Source: an uncultured Corynebacterium sp.
GTDB taxonomy: Bacteria; Actinomycetota; Actinomycetes; Mycobacteriales; Mycobacteriaceae
Direction of reading: 5' to 3'
Assembly (NCBI RefSeq): GCF_946221935.1
Contig: NZ_CAMIGN010000018.1
Location: forward strand, 1-40,703
DNA length: 40,703 bases
Positions 15,298 to 23,582 of the stretch are shown piece by piece. The notes below the pieces were generated by a model. It was not told the DNA's origin. It saw only the letters and a program-made list of their open reading frames with translations, and did no database searches. The translations under genes were made by a program, and so were the position numbers. Every line of letters begins with the position of its first letter. Positions within the stretch are counted from its first letter, which is position 1.

Positions 15298-16635
15298 ATG
15301 ACCGGAAATCCCGCCTCCGTTCCCTTGCAGCCAACTGTCATCAGCGCTTCCTCGCCCGAACTCTTCGCCGACTCCCTGGAGGCACTCCAGCAACTCCTCG
15401 CAGAGGAACTCTCCCTCCTCCCACTCCCCGCAGACTGGCAACAAACCTGCCCCGACCTGCCCGAACAAATGCGCGCGGGAAGCACAGACAAAGCAGACAG
15501 CGTAGCGCCGGGCACACTCATCGCCTGTACCTCCGGCTCCACAGGCACCCCGAAAGGCGCAGTGCTCGGCCCCAGCCAACTCTCCACCAGTGCGGACGCC
15601 ACCGTCTCCTTCATGGAGCACCACTTTCAAGCCCAACCAGGGGCATGGCTGCTCACACTTCCAGCGCATCACATCGCCGGGCTGCAAGTCCTACTCCGTA
15701 GCCTCCGAGCGGGCTATACTCCCATCGCAGCCCAGCACTTACAGCAGGGATCGCACTTCAACACAGCTGGTTTCGTCGCGGACACGCTGCACCTCGCAGA
15801 CACTTATCCAGGTGCAGATCTTTACACTTCCCTCGTCCCCGCACAGCTGGAAAGGATCGCCACAGACCCCGCCGCCGTGCAAGCACTGACACGCTACGCC
15901 TGTGTACTGGTCGGCGGGGCAGCAGCGCGTGAGGGCGTCATAAAGAAGATGGCGGAAGCAGGAGCGAAGATCGCACTGACCTACGGGTCGAGCGAAACGG
16001 CCGGAGGGATGGTATACAACGGGCATTGCCTACCGGGAGCACGGGTGCGGATTAGTGACGCCGACGAGCGCGGAGCCGGGCGGGTGCGGATCGCGGGACC
16101 GATGGTGGCCGACGGCTACCGCAACGTGGACTCAGCAGAGGCGTTCCCGACTGCGGGAGAGTTTCTAACCTCCGACATTGGAGTGCTGGACGGTGACGTG
16201 CTGCGGATTCTGGGGCGCGCCGACGGGGCGATCAACACGGGCGGATACAAGGTACTTCCCGAGGAGGTTGAAAAGGCCCTGTGTCAAAGCATTCCCGGCG
16301 CGGAAGCTGCCTTTGCCGCGGGCATAGAAGACCCACAGTATGCAGAGTTCGGCGAGTCGATTGGGGTGCTGGTAGTTCTCAACGACGGCGTTGCCCGAGC
16401 CACCGCGCCCGACACCACTGCGTCCGGCATAACCGCGCCCGACATTACCGAGATGGTGCGTACAGCCATGCGCGGGCAAGTGAAGCCCGAACTACTCCCC
16501 CGGCGCGCCTGGGTAATCAACGAAATGCCAACCACCGGCCCGGGGAAAACCGACCGCCAACGGGCCGCGAAAATATTGCGCGAAATGTTGCAGGAGAGCA
16601 CTCAGAAAGCCACGCCTCTTGGGGGACTAGAATAA
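15298..16635 (+). CDS. menE: o-Succinylbenzoate-CoA ligase
   Basis: A 445-aa acyl-adenylate-forming enzyme that activates o-succinylbenzoate with ATP and CoA for MenB. Motifs in order: ATP-binding loop TSGSTGTPKG (78-87), the adenine-site segment YGSSETAGG, TSDIGVLDGDVLRILGRADGAINTGGYKV with the hinge and CoA-pocket residues, and the catalytic C-terminal Lys in PTTGPGKTDRQ (about 416). The N-terminal part is short, as in actinobacterial MenE. It has an insertion of a Thr/Ala/Asp-rich loop near 365-385. ATG 15298 is supported by TACATT 7 nt upstream. menA follows 50 bp downstream in the same direction. The upstream neighbour is the inserted element. Confidence 0.93.
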   Translation: MTGNPASVPLQPTVISASSPELFADSLEALQQLLAEELSLLPLPADWQQTCPDLPEQMRAGSTDKADSVAPGTLIACTSGSTGTPKGAVLGPSQLSTSADATVSFMEHHFQAQPGAWLLTLPAHHIAGLQVLLRSLRAGYTPIAAQHLQQGSHFNTAGFVADTLHLADTYPGADLYTSLVPAQLERIATDPAAVQALTRYACVLVGGAAAREGVIKKMAEAGAKIALTYGSSETAGGMVYNGHCLPGARVRISDADERGAGRVRIAGPMVADGYRNVDSAEAFPTAGEFLTSDIGVLDGDVLRILGRADGAINTGGYKVLPEEVEKALCQSIPGAEAAFAAGIEDPQYAEFGESIGVLVVLNDGVARATAPDTTASGITAPDITEMVRTAMRGQVKPELLPRRAWVINEMPTTGPGKTDRQRAAKILREMLQESTQKATPLGGLE

Positions 16636-16685
16636 AGGTTTTTGTACGAGTGCCATTAAGAGTGTGAGCTCTAGAAAGGCGAACC

Positions 16686-17582
16686 ATGACCTCCACCAGC
16701 AGGCAGCACCCCGGAGCAACCCCAGCTCAGTGGCTCGAAGGGGCACGCCCGCACACCTGGGCCAACGCCATTGCCCCTGTGCTTGCGGGCACAGCTGCCG
16801 CCACCCTGGAGGGTGCCGCCAACCCACTGCGGGCGGTTCTGGCCGGGGTTGTTGCCCTCGCGATGATCGTGGGCGTGAACTACGCCAACGACTACTCCGA
16901 TGGCATCAAGGGAACGGACGACGACCGTTCCGGGCCGCTGCGTCTGACCGGCAGTGGCCTTGTGGAACCGCGGAAGGTGAAGTACGCCGCGTTTGCCGCC
17001 TTCGGAGTGGGTGCCGTTGCCGGCATTGTGCTGAGCGTGCTGAGCGCTTGGTGGCTAGTACTCGTAGGTGTGGCCTGCATTGCGGGCGCTTGGTTCTACA
17101 CCGGTGGAAAGAACCCGTACGGTTATCGGGGACTAGGCGAAGTAGCTGTGTTCGTCTTCTTCGGCCTGGTGGCGGTGCTGGGCACGGAGTTCACCCAGAC
17201 CGGCGCCGTGAGCTGGCGGGGTGGGCTGCTGGCCATTGCCGTCGGTAGCCTTTCCAGCGCGGTGAACCTAGCCAACAACTTGCGCGATATTCCCACTGAT
17301 TCTGTCACCGGAAAGATCACGTTGGCTGTGCGTCTGGGGGATGCAAACACCCGCCGACTGTGGGTGGGACTGGTCGCCCTGGCGGTAGTGGTGACTATCG
17401 GCATTAGTGTCGGCCACTGGTGGGGGCTGCTTGCGCTGCTGGCTGTGCCGCTGTTTGTGATTGCCGCCCGCCCTGTAACTCGTGGCGCCGAAGGAAAGGC
17501 GCTAATCCCCGTGCTGGGCATGCTGGGGCGTGGAATGCTGCTGTGGTCGATTCTGGAGTTTGTCGCCGCGCTGTTGGCCTAG
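16686..17582 (+). CDS. menA: 1,4-Dihydroxy-2-naphthoate polyprenyltransferase
   Basis: A 298-aa UbiA-superfamily integral membrane enzyme with about eight or nine helices. It attaches the polyprenyl chain (from the synthase at 1118-2128) to DHNA with loss of CO2. Both Asp-rich motifs are present: NYANDYSDGIKGTDDDR (65-81) and NNLRDIPTDSVTGK (around 197-210), which bind Mg-diphosphate, with LAVRLGD after the second. The start is ATG 16686 with AAAGG 7 nt upstream. It follows menE and ends in a CTAG shared with a small convergent open frame. Confidence 0.94.
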   Translation: MTSTSRQHPGATPAQWLEGARPHTWANAIAPVLAGTAAATLEGAANPLRAVLAGVVALAMIVGVNYANDYSDGIKGTDDDRSGPLRLTGSGLVEPRKVKYAAFAAFGVGAVAGIVLSVLSAWWLVLVGVACIAGAWFYTGGKNPYGYRGLGEVAVFVFFGLVAVLGTEFTQTGAVSWRGGLLAIAVGSLSSAVNLANNLRDIPTDSVTGKITLAVRLGDANTRRLWVGLVALAVVVTIGISVGHWWGLLALLAVPLFVIAARPVTRGAEGKALIPVLGMLGRGMLLWSILEFVAALLA

Positions 17583-17728
17583 CGAAACTCCACCCCGTGG
17601 AAACGAACCTTCGCTTCGATCTCGCGGGTAAGCCCTGCTCGCCACGTTATCGTAGCGCCGCCGATCTGCTTCTTGCGTTGGTGACGGGAGTCTGCCCATA
17701 CAACCACGTCCCGCGGTTTGCCGTTCAT
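17579..17728 (-). CDS. Possible 49-aa small protein
   Basis: This candidate small gene lies convergent to menA; the two stops overlap in a CTAG. The product (MNGKPRDVVVWADSRHQRK...VRFHGVEFR) is basic and not recognised. Two things favour it: TAGACT lies exactly 7 nt before ATG 17728, with TTGGTG 16 bp further upstream, and it would otherwise leave a gap of about 200 bp. A longer version from TTG 17776 is possible. Without homologues it remains a guess. Confidence 0.4.
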   Translation of the reverse strand: MNGKPRDVVVWADSRHQRKKQIGGATITWRAGLTREIEAKVRFHGVEFR

Positions 17729-17735
17729 AGCAGCG

Positions 17736-17763
17736 AGTCTAATCCGCAGATGACCGCCACCAA
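17736..17763 (-). promoter_or_regulatory. Possible promoter of the 49-aa open frame
   Basis: On the minus strand TTGGTG, a 16-bp spacer and TAGACT (17741-17736), then 7 nt to ATG 17728. The arrangement fits a leaderless promoter. Confidence 0.35.
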
Positions 17764-17788
17764 GATCGGTGGACAAACTGTAGAGAAA

Positions 17789-18181
17789 TTAATCGTCCAA
17801 ACGCTCGCGCAGCTGGTCACGTAGCTCCTGCCGGTGAGCCTGGCGCTCGGCATCCCACCGCGCGATTTGTTCGGTGACGCGCAGGCGCAGCCCCTTGAAC
17901 ATAAACATCGACAGAGGCAGCGCCAGGATCAGCGCCAGCGTCATGCTCACCAGCAGTGGGAAGTAGTCTGCCATGCCCAGCAAAATCACGATCGAATGGA
18001 TGATGAACGTCAGCACCAGGAACAGCAGCAGGCGCAGGAAGGCATATAGCGCTACGTCACGGACGGCCTTGCCCTTGTCGAGGTTCTTGCCGTCTTTCTT
18101 GTTGACGCCCTCATCGCCAGCGGCCGCAGTATCAGCCGAAGCCTTAGCCTGGTTCTTCGCATTCACATCTTCGTTAGCCAC
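17789..18181 (-). CDS. DUF4229 membrane protein
   Basis: A 130-aa protein with an Asp/Lys/Ala-rich cytoplasmic N-terminus, two membrane helices (about 44-68 and 74-93), and an amphipathic Arg/Glu-rich C-terminal helix (WDAERQAHRQELRDQLRERLDD). It is the layout of DUF4229 proteins, found next to menA in Corynebacteriales (Rv0530A-like). Function unknown. The open frame reaches 18304, but GTG 18181 is chosen because TAGTGT (18194-18189) lies exactly 7 nt before it and the product then has a normal start. Confidence 0.75.
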   Translation of the reverse strand: MANEDVNAKNQAKASADTAAAGDEGVNKKDGKNLDKGKAVRDVALYAFLRLLLFLVLTFIIHSIVILLGMADYFPLLVSMTLALILALPLSMFMFKGLRLRVTEQIARWDAERQAHRQELRDQLRERLDD

Positions 18182-18253
18182 GCACACCACACTACGTTTA
18201 GCCCGTGAAGTTCCGTTAATCGTCAAGCCGCAGGTGCTCGTCTGAGGATCCTT

Positions 18254-18259
18254 TAGGAT
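18254..18259 (+). promoter_or_regulatory. Leaderless -10 of the small membrane protein
   Basis: TAGGAT at 18254-18259, then 7 nt, then ATG 18267. It is in divergent orientation to the DUF4229 -10 at 18189-18194. Confidence 0.5.
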
Positions 18260-18266
18260 TGTATAC

Positions 18267-18611
18267 ATGGGTCGACTTCTTTTGCTCGCTTTGTTCATCG
18301 TCACTCTCGTACTGCTGTGGAAAGCATTCGGTCCACAGACCTGGGGAAATGCTCAGCAGCGCCGGCGTGGGGGCGTCAATAGAAACAACGAAGTGGCGAA
18401 GAACCACAAGGGGCCGGACGACGACCCGGATTTTCTATGGAACATCGAGAAAGAGCGCTTCAAGCAGCGGCGTGCGCAAGAGGCCAAGGAAGCCGAAGAG
18501 GCTGAGCGTAAACGACGCGCGGAGCGACGGGAGGAACTCCGACGACGCGAGCAACAGGAACGAGAGCAGCACAACCCGAACCAGAGCAACAACGATCCTG
18601 AGCAGGAGTAG
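18267..18611 (+). CDS. Small membrane-anchored charged protein
   Basis: A 114-aa protein with a single N-terminal membrane segment (about 3-20). A long, highly charged helix or coiled coil follows (KERFKQRRAQEAKEAEEAERKRR...), and a short Asn/Gln-rich end. No enzymatic motif. A comparable gene sits beside the DUF4229 gene in mycobacteria (Rv0531-like), so it is probably conserved. It could be a membrane scaffold, but this is inference. The start is ATG 18267, with TAGGAT 7 nt upstream. It is convergent with the APH-fold gene with only 11 bp between stops. Confidence 0.7.
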   Translation: MGRLLLLALFIVTLVLLWKAFGPQTWGNAQQRRRGGVNRNNEVAKNHKGPDDDPDFLWNIEKERFKQRRAQEAKEAEEAERKRRAERREELRRREQQEREQHNPNQSNNDPEQE

Positions 18612-18622
18612 CGCCAGCGGAC

Positions 18623-19684
18623 CTACAAAAGCTTCACGCGGGGTGAGCGCCCCGTCCGGTAGTGGTCGATCAGCAGGAAGATGTTGTCCCAGTTCTTGTA
18701 GATCTCAGCACGGCGCAACACATCCGTATCCTCGGAGCTTTCCGAGGTTCGGCCCCCGTCGGCCGCACGATACAACGGTCCAGGCATCGGCGGCGGCACT
18801 CCTGGCACGGCAGGCGCCTGGCGACGCTGTTCATGTTGAATAATCGCCTGTTCGAACACCAGCTCCGGAAGATTCGGAGAAATGCCGGCGAAATGTGCAT
18901 AGTCCAGCGCCGGGTCACCGACCGTCATGTCAGAGAAGTCGATGACGCCCACGCCTCCTTCAGCGTTCCACAGCATGTGTTCCTCGTGCAGTTCGCCATG
19001 TGTCAGCGCCCGCTGCTGGTTCGGCCGGGCGAGAAGGTCATCAATCTGGCCAAATATTTGCTCTACGAAGTCCAACTCCGCGACCGTGAGGTGCGGAACC
19101 AGATTCGCTTCCACGCGAGACCTCATCAGTTCGGTTTTGCCCGGAAGAGTGCGCGGGGCATGGCTCAGAGTGGAGGTCGAAGCACCGTCAGTCCACCAGG
19201 AATCCACGCGGCTCATCGGCAGGACATCTGGGTCGAAGGCGTGCATCGTGGCCAGTAGACTTCCCAGCTGCTCAGCCACCCAGGCACGTTGACTGGCGGA
19301 AAGCGACTGCCACAATTCCGCACTCAGTGGTTCGCCCAGCATTTCCGTCTGCATGGTCAGCATCACGGGTTCAGTGGTGTTGAAAGTCCCGCGCGCGTAG
19401 GCCTGCCGCACTGTCCCCGGCACACGTACCTTTGTGCGGCGGAACAGTTGCGCGATCAGCGAAGATTCCAGCATGGCTTGCGCTCGGTATTCTTTTTCGA
19501 AGGGCACGCGAACCACGACAGATTCCGGGAGCATGTCGTTAAGCTCGTATTCCTTGGATCGCAGCCCGTCCAGAATCACCACCGCATGGTCGATGCCCTG
19601 CTTCGGCACGCGCTGCCCCGACCACTCCAGATCGCGCCATGTGCGTGCCACCAGGCCGGGGATCGTCTCGATAGAGATAGCCAC
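18623..19684 (-). CDS. APH-fold phosphotransferase-like protein
   Basis: A 353-aa protein of the aminoglycoside/macrolide phosphotransferase fold (kinase-like). Visible are an N-lobe with VVVRVPFEKEYRAQA (57-70), the catalytic-loop segment LTHGELHEEHMLW (227-239), and the metal-binding segment GVIDFSDMTVGDPALDYA (246-263). In the catalytic loop the usual HGD is HGE (E231), and the usual Asn a few residues on is His236, so classical catalysis is doubtful or altered. The start is GTG 19684, 4 bp after the rmlA stop, so it is the last gene of the rmlB-rmlC-rmlA run. The substrate is unknown; a resistance role should not be assumed. Confidence 0.75.
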   Translation of the reverse strand: MAISIETIPGLVARTWRDLEWSGQRVPKQGIDHAVVILDGLRSKEYELNDMLPESVVVRVPFEKEYRAQAMLESSLIAQLFRRTKVRVPGTVRQAYARGTFNTTEPVMLTMQTEMLGEPLSAELWQSLSASQRAWVAEQLGSLLATMHAFDPDVLPMSRVDSWWTDGASTSTLSHAPRTLPGKTELMRSRVEANLVPHLTVAELDFVEQIFGQIDDLLARPNQQRALTHGELHEEHMLWNAEGGVGVIDFSDMTVGDPALDYAHFAGISPNLPELVFEQAIIQHEQRRQAPAVPGVPPPMPGPLYRAADGGRTSESSEDTDVLRRAEIYKNWDNIFLLIDHYRTGRSPRVKLL

Positions 19685-19688
19685 TTGT

Positions 19689-20564
19689 CTACCGCTCTTT
19701 TCCGCGTTTCATTAATGCGCTGAGGTACTGTCCATATGCGCTTTTGCCTAGTTTGTCTGCTGACGCCCGCAGTTGTGCATCATCGATGTACCCCAGGCGC
19801 CAAGCAACTTCCTCCGGGCAGCTGATCTTCAGGCCTTGCCGCTGTTCGACGGCACGGACGAAGTCGCCAGCAGCGGCGAGATCATCTACCGTTCCGGTGT
19901 CCAACCAGGCGGTTCCGCGCGGCAGTACCTCCACGTGCAGGCGTCCTTCGGCCAAATAGCGACGGTTGATGTCGGTGATTTCCAGTTCCCCGCGCTCACT
20001 GGGCTCCAGTGACTTAGCGATCTGCACTACGTCGTTGGAGTAGAAGTACAGTCCCGGTACCGCGTAGTTGGACTTCGGCTCAGCGGGCTTTTCCTCCAAG
20101 CTCAGCGCCGTGCCCTCGCGGTCGAACTCCACCACGCCATAGGCTTCTGGCTCGGCCACCCAGTAGGCAAAGATCGCTCCGCCTTCGGGGTTGTGGAAGC
20201 GCCGCAGTTGGGTTCCCAGGCCGGTGCCGTAAAAGATGTTGTCGCCCAGAACCAGAGCCACGGAGTCATCGCCGATGAAGTCTTCGCCAACGATAAAGGC
20301 CTCAGCCAGACCATTCGGCTGATCCTGAACCGCATAGCTGATTTGTACTCCGAACTGCGAGCCATCGCCGAGGAGGCTGCGGAACTGCTGCGCATCCGCA
20401 CCCGTGGTGATCACCAGAATGTCGCGGATCCCTGCCAGCATCAGGGTGGTCAGTGGGTAGTAGATCATCGGCTTGTCGTACACGGGCACTAGCTGTTTGG
20501 AGACGCCCTGTGTAATCGGCCAAAGCCTCGAACCGGTTCCTCCGGCCAGGATGATGCCCTTCAT
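19689..20564 (-). CDS. rmlA: Glucose-1-phosphate thymidylyltransferase
   Basis: A 291-aa nucleotidyltransferase, the first step to dTDP-rhamnose (dTTP + glucose-1-P). The signature GGTGSRLWP (8-16) and VYDKPMIYYPL are typical of RmlA, followed by LGDNIFYGTGL and EEKPAEPKSNYAVPGLYFY. ATG 20564 overlaps the rmlC stop (TAATG), so translation is coupled; GGGAGA lies about 9 nt upstream. dTDP-rhamnose supplies the linker between peptidoglycan and arabinogalactan in this order. Confidence 0.93.
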   Translation of the reverse strand: MKGIILAGGTGSRLWPITQGVSKQLVPVYDKPMIYYPLTTLMLAGIRDILVITTGADAQQFRSLLGDGSQFGVQISYAVQDQPNGLAEAFIVGEDFIGDDSVALVLGDNIFYGTGLGTQLRRFHNPEGGAIFAYWVAEPEAYGVVEFDREGTALSLEEKPAEPKSNYAVPGLYFYSNDVVQIAKSLEPSERGELEITDINRRYLAEGRLHVEVLPRGTAWLDTGTVDDLAAAGDFVRAVEQRQGLKISCPEEVAWRLGYIDDAQLRASADKLGKSAYGQYLSALMKRGKER

Positions 20565-21271
20565 TAGTTGGTATCTCCCTGCTCGGGAGCCCACTCATCA
20601 GCCGACTGCAGCGCCTCGGCCCAATCCGCGCGCAGTTGTGCTTCCCATGCGCGTACCTCCCGGTAGTTCGGCAAACGATCGCGTACCTCACTGAGGCTCG
20701 GCGCCGCATGGTCTTTGTCCGAGAGCACGGCTTCTTCCTTCGTGACGCCCCACGCCACAGCCAGTTCCGTATCAAACGGGTCGATGCCGTATTCCCGCTC
20801 TGGGTTATACGCTTCGGTGACCAGGTAGTTCACCGTCGTGTGGTCTGCATGTGCACGGAAACCATGTCCTACGCCCAAGGGTACGTAGACGCTGACATTA
20901 TTCTCCGCCGACAGCTCCACGGTGATGTGCTGGCCAAATGTCGGCGACCCCACCCGCACATCCACGAGTACGTCGGTAATAGCACCCGCCAGGCAGCTGA
21001 CAAACTTCGCCTGTCCCGGAGGAACGTCTGCCAAGTGGATGCCACGCACCACGTCTCGCGACGAGCGCGAGAGATTCCCCTGTGCCACTTCGAAGGGGTA
21101 ACCGAGCTTCTCACCAAAAGCCTCCGCTTTGAAGCTCTCGTGGAAACTGCCCCGGCTATCGCCATGTACGCGAGGCACATACGCCCAGGTTCCGGGGATC
21201 GGTAAATCCACGATGCTGCCGGGTTCAGCGGCGGCTAATAGCTCATCGGTGCGCGAGGTCGTATCACTCAT
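20564..21271 (-). CDS. rmlC: dTDP-4-dehydrorhamnose 3,5-epimerase
   Basis: A 235-aa cupin-fold epimerase. Family segments are DSRGSFHESFK (38-48), VVRGIHLADVPPGQAKFV with catalytic H79, and LGVGHGF. It is some 30 residues longer than the typical 200-aa RmlC because of a charged N-terminal lead and C-terminal tail. It is not fused to RmlD, unlike the RmlCD protein of C. glutamicum. ATG 21271 has TAAAGT (21284-21279) exactly 7 nt upstream, in the 19-bp gap after rmlB, so it may have its own leaderless promoter inside the run. Confidence 0.9.
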   Translation of the reverse strand: MSDTTSRTDELLAAAEPGSIVDLPIPGTWAYVPRVHGDSRGSFHESFKAEAFGEKLGYPFEVAQGNLSRSSRDVVRGIHLADVPPGQAKFVSCLAGAITDVLVDVRVGSPTFGQHITVELSAENNVSVYVPLGVGHGFRAHADHTTVNYLVTEAYNPEREYGIDPFDTELAVAWGVTKEEAVLSDKDHAAPSLSEVRDRLPNYREVRAWEAQLRADWAEALQSADEWAPEQGDTN

Positions 21272-21278
21272 AGCTTCT

Positions 21279-21284
21279 ACTTTA
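21279..21284 (-). promoter_or_regulatory. rmlC: Leaderless -10 of rmlC
   Basis: Minus-strand TAAAGT, then 7 nt, then ATG 21271. It lies in the short gap between the rmlB stop and rmlC. No good -35 was seen. Confidence 0.45.
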
Positions 21285-21290
21285 GCGGCG

Positions 21291-22379
21291 CTACGCGGGA
21301 TCTATTTCTTGCTCGTTATCCCGGTACTTTCTTTCGGACGCCGCCCTGGATTCAACCCACCACTTCTCATTGCGGCGATACCACTCCGCTGTCTTGGCGA
21401 GCCCGGAAGCGAAATCCGTAAAGTGCGGCTGCCACCCCAGCTCGGCGATACTGCTGGGGTCGATGGCATAGCGCCGGTCATGGCCTGGGCGATCCGTAAC
21501 ATGCACAAAATCATCCGCCGGACGGTCGAAGATCTCCAGTAGATCGCGCACAACCTGTAGGTTGGATCGCTCCCCCTCCGCGCCGATCAGGTAGGTCTTC
21601 CCCACTTTCCCGGAGTCGAGAATCGCCCACACCGCGTCGTTGTGATCATCCACGTGAATCCAGTCGCGCACGTTCTCACCTGTCCCGTACAACCGGGGCT
21701 TGTGCCCTTCGATCAGGCCGGTGATCTGGCGAGGGATGAATTTCTCGGGGTGCTGGCGTGGCCCGTAGTTGTTTGAACAATTCGAAATCGTCGCTTGCAG
21801 TCCCCGCGAGCGGACGAAAGCGCGTACGAAATGATCCGCCGCAGCCTTCGAAGCCGAGTAAGGCGAGGACGGATTGTACGGGGTATCCACCGTGAAACGA
21901 TTCGGGTCATCCAAAGCAAGGTCGCCGAAAACCTCATCGGTAGAAATATGGTGCAGGCGCACACCAAAATCAGCGGCAGCCTGAGCAACATTCAAAGTGC
22001 CCTCTACATTTGTGCGGGCAAAGATCGCCGGGGTGGCCAGCGAATTATCGTTATGGCTTTCCGCCGCGAAGTGCACAATCGCTACCCTCTCGGAGGAAGG
22101 TTGCTCGCTGGTGCCGCTCGCCGCGATCGTTCGTTCCAAGGCGGCCCGGAATGCCAGGGCGTCTGCCACGTCCCCTTCGATGAACTCCACCCGCCCCGGA
22201 TAGGCATCCTCCAGCGGGATGCCCTCGTCCGTCCGTAGATTCAACGGATTAGCGGCATACGTGAGGGCGTCAAAAATAAAAACCTTGACGTCCGGCCTGG
22301 TTTCCAGCGTGCGGTGGACGAAATTAGCTCCGATGAAACCCGCCCCGCCGGTTACGAGGACAGTAGAGAAAGTGCTCAC
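21291..22379 (-). CDS. rmlB: dTDP-glucose 4,6-dehydratase
   Basis: A 362-aa extended short-chain dehydrogenase that makes dTDP-4-keto-6-deoxyglucose. It has the NAD-binding motif GGAGFIG (11-17), HFAAESHNDNS (103-113), TDEVFGDL (147-154) with the catalytic Asp/Glu, and YSASK (174-178) with the catalytic Tyr and Lys. The start is GTG 22379 with AAAGGA 5 nt upstream. It is 16 bp after ccsA, so the rml genes are appended to the cytochrome c maturation run. Confidence 0.93.
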   Translation of the reverse strand: MSTFSTVLVTGGAGFIGANFVHRTLETRPDVKVFIFDALTYAANPLNLRTDEGIPLEDAYPGRVEFIEGDVADALAFRAALERTIAASGTSEQPSSERVAIVHFAAESHNDNSLATPAIFARTNVEGTLNVAQAAADFGVRLHHISTDEVFGDLALDDPNRFTVDTPYNPSSPYSASKAAADHFVRAFVRSRGLQATISNCSNNYGPRQHPEKFIPRQITGLIEGHKPRLYGTGENVRDWIHVDDHNDAVWAILDSGKVGKTYLIGAEGERSNLQVVRDLLEIFDRPADDFVHVTDRPGHDRRYAIDPSSIAELGWQPHFTDFASGLAKTAEWYRRNEKWWVESRAASERKYRDNEQEIDPA

Positions 22380-22395
22380 GCTGTTCCTTTGGTGA

Positions 22396-23508
22396 CTAGT
22401 TCAGGCCGGCGTAGGAGTGCAGGCCGGAGACCACCATGTTGATGAAGAAGAGGTTGAATACCATCGTGGCGAAGGCGAAGACGTTGATCCACGCGGACTT
22501 CGGGCCGCGCCAGCCCGGGGTCGCGCGGGCGTGCAGGTAAGCAGCGTAGAGAATCCAAGTGATGAAGGATACGGTCTCCTTCGGATCCCAGTTCCAAAAA
22601 CGTCCCCATGCAGCATCCGCCCAGATGGCGCCGAAGATGACGCCCAGGCCGAAAATCGGCAGCGCCCACACGGCGGTGCGATAAGCCAGTGCGTCCAGCT
22701 TGCTGGCCTCTGGCAGCGGGGCGGCGAACGTCCGCAGCCACCCCTTTTCCTCGCCCTTCGGCTGTGCACGGCGTACCAGATACATCAGCGAAGCCATGCC
22801 GGAGATCAAGCCGATGCCGGCGCCAATAGAGACCACGGATACGTGGATGACGAACCAGTAAGACTGCAGTGCCGGAACAACCGGGGCGGTCTCTGCGTAT
22901 AGCTTGGTGCCTGCGTAGAACAGCAGACCCACGACCGGGGTCAGAATCCATGGCCACATCACACGCATTGCCTTGCGGCGGATCATAAGCGCGGCAACGA
23001 TCATGGCGAACAAGGTGACCACGCCGACGTACTCGAACAGGTTGCCCCACGGGAAGCGGTTGGCAGCCAGGCCGCGCAGGATCACGAACACCGCGTGGAT
23101 TGCGATGGCCAACCAGACCAGGGACTGAGTGATCCCGCCGAGCTTATTGGAGCGGTCCAGGGTCTTGGAGAGACTCTCGGAGCGCAGACGCTCCGGCAGC
23201 CGTGCCTCGAAGGAGGCGAAGTCGGGCTCGATGTCATCACCCGTGATCTCCCCGGCATCGGCAACATCCGAGTCGGCCGCATCGCCCGCAGCACCTGCTC
23301 CTACGGTCACCTTGGCGGTGGAGGCAGCGCGTGCGGAGTGCTCCGCCTGTAGTTTCTCCAGCTCAGCGGCTCGCTGGTGGCGACGGTCATTGGCCATACG
23401 TACAGTGCCGTAGAACACAAGCGACACGGCAAGAGCCAGCAGATACAAAGCCTCCGCGGTGCGGAAGGCTAAGTCGGAGAAATCGGATAGCTGTGGATCG
23501 ATCTGCAT
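22396..23508 (-). CDS. ccsA: System II cytochrome c synthetase subunit CcsA/ResC
   Basis: A 370-aa multispanning membrane protein that binds heme and delivers it to apocytochrome c outside the membrane. The heme-handling WWD motif WGRFWNWDPKETVSFITW is at about 300-317, with conserved His in FVIHVSV (about 220) and near the C-terminus (GLHSYAG). A hydrophilic Ala/Asp-rich insert of about 60 residues (about 45-120) follows the first helix. Databases often call this subfamily CcsB. The start is ATG 23508 with AAGGA 6 nt upstream. It works with ResB upstream; the likely client is the diheme cytochrome c of the bc1-aa3 supercomplex. Confidence 0.93.
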   Translation of the reverse strand: MQIDPQLSDFSDLAFRTAEALYLLALAVSLVFYGTVRMANDRRHQRAAELEKLQAEHSARAASTAKVTVGAGAAGDAADSDVADAGEITGDDIEPDFASFEARLPERLRSESLSKTLDRSNKLGGITQSLVWLAIAIHAVFVILRGLAANRFPWGNLFEYVGVVTLFAMIVAALMIRRKAMRVMWPWILTPVVGLLFYAGTKLYAETAPVVPALQSYWFVIHVSVVSIGAGIGLISGMASLMYLVRRAQPKGEEKGWLRTFAAPLPEASKLDALAYRTAVWALPIFGLGVIFGAIWADAAWGRFWNWDPKETVSFITWILYAAYLHARATPGWRGPKSAWINVFAFATMVFNLFFINMVVSGLHSYAGLN

Positions 23509-23582
23509 CGAAAATCCTTCTAAAGAAAAGTCTTAAATCGCTACAAAGTGACAGCTTAGCCCCTGTTCACACGCTTCCACAA

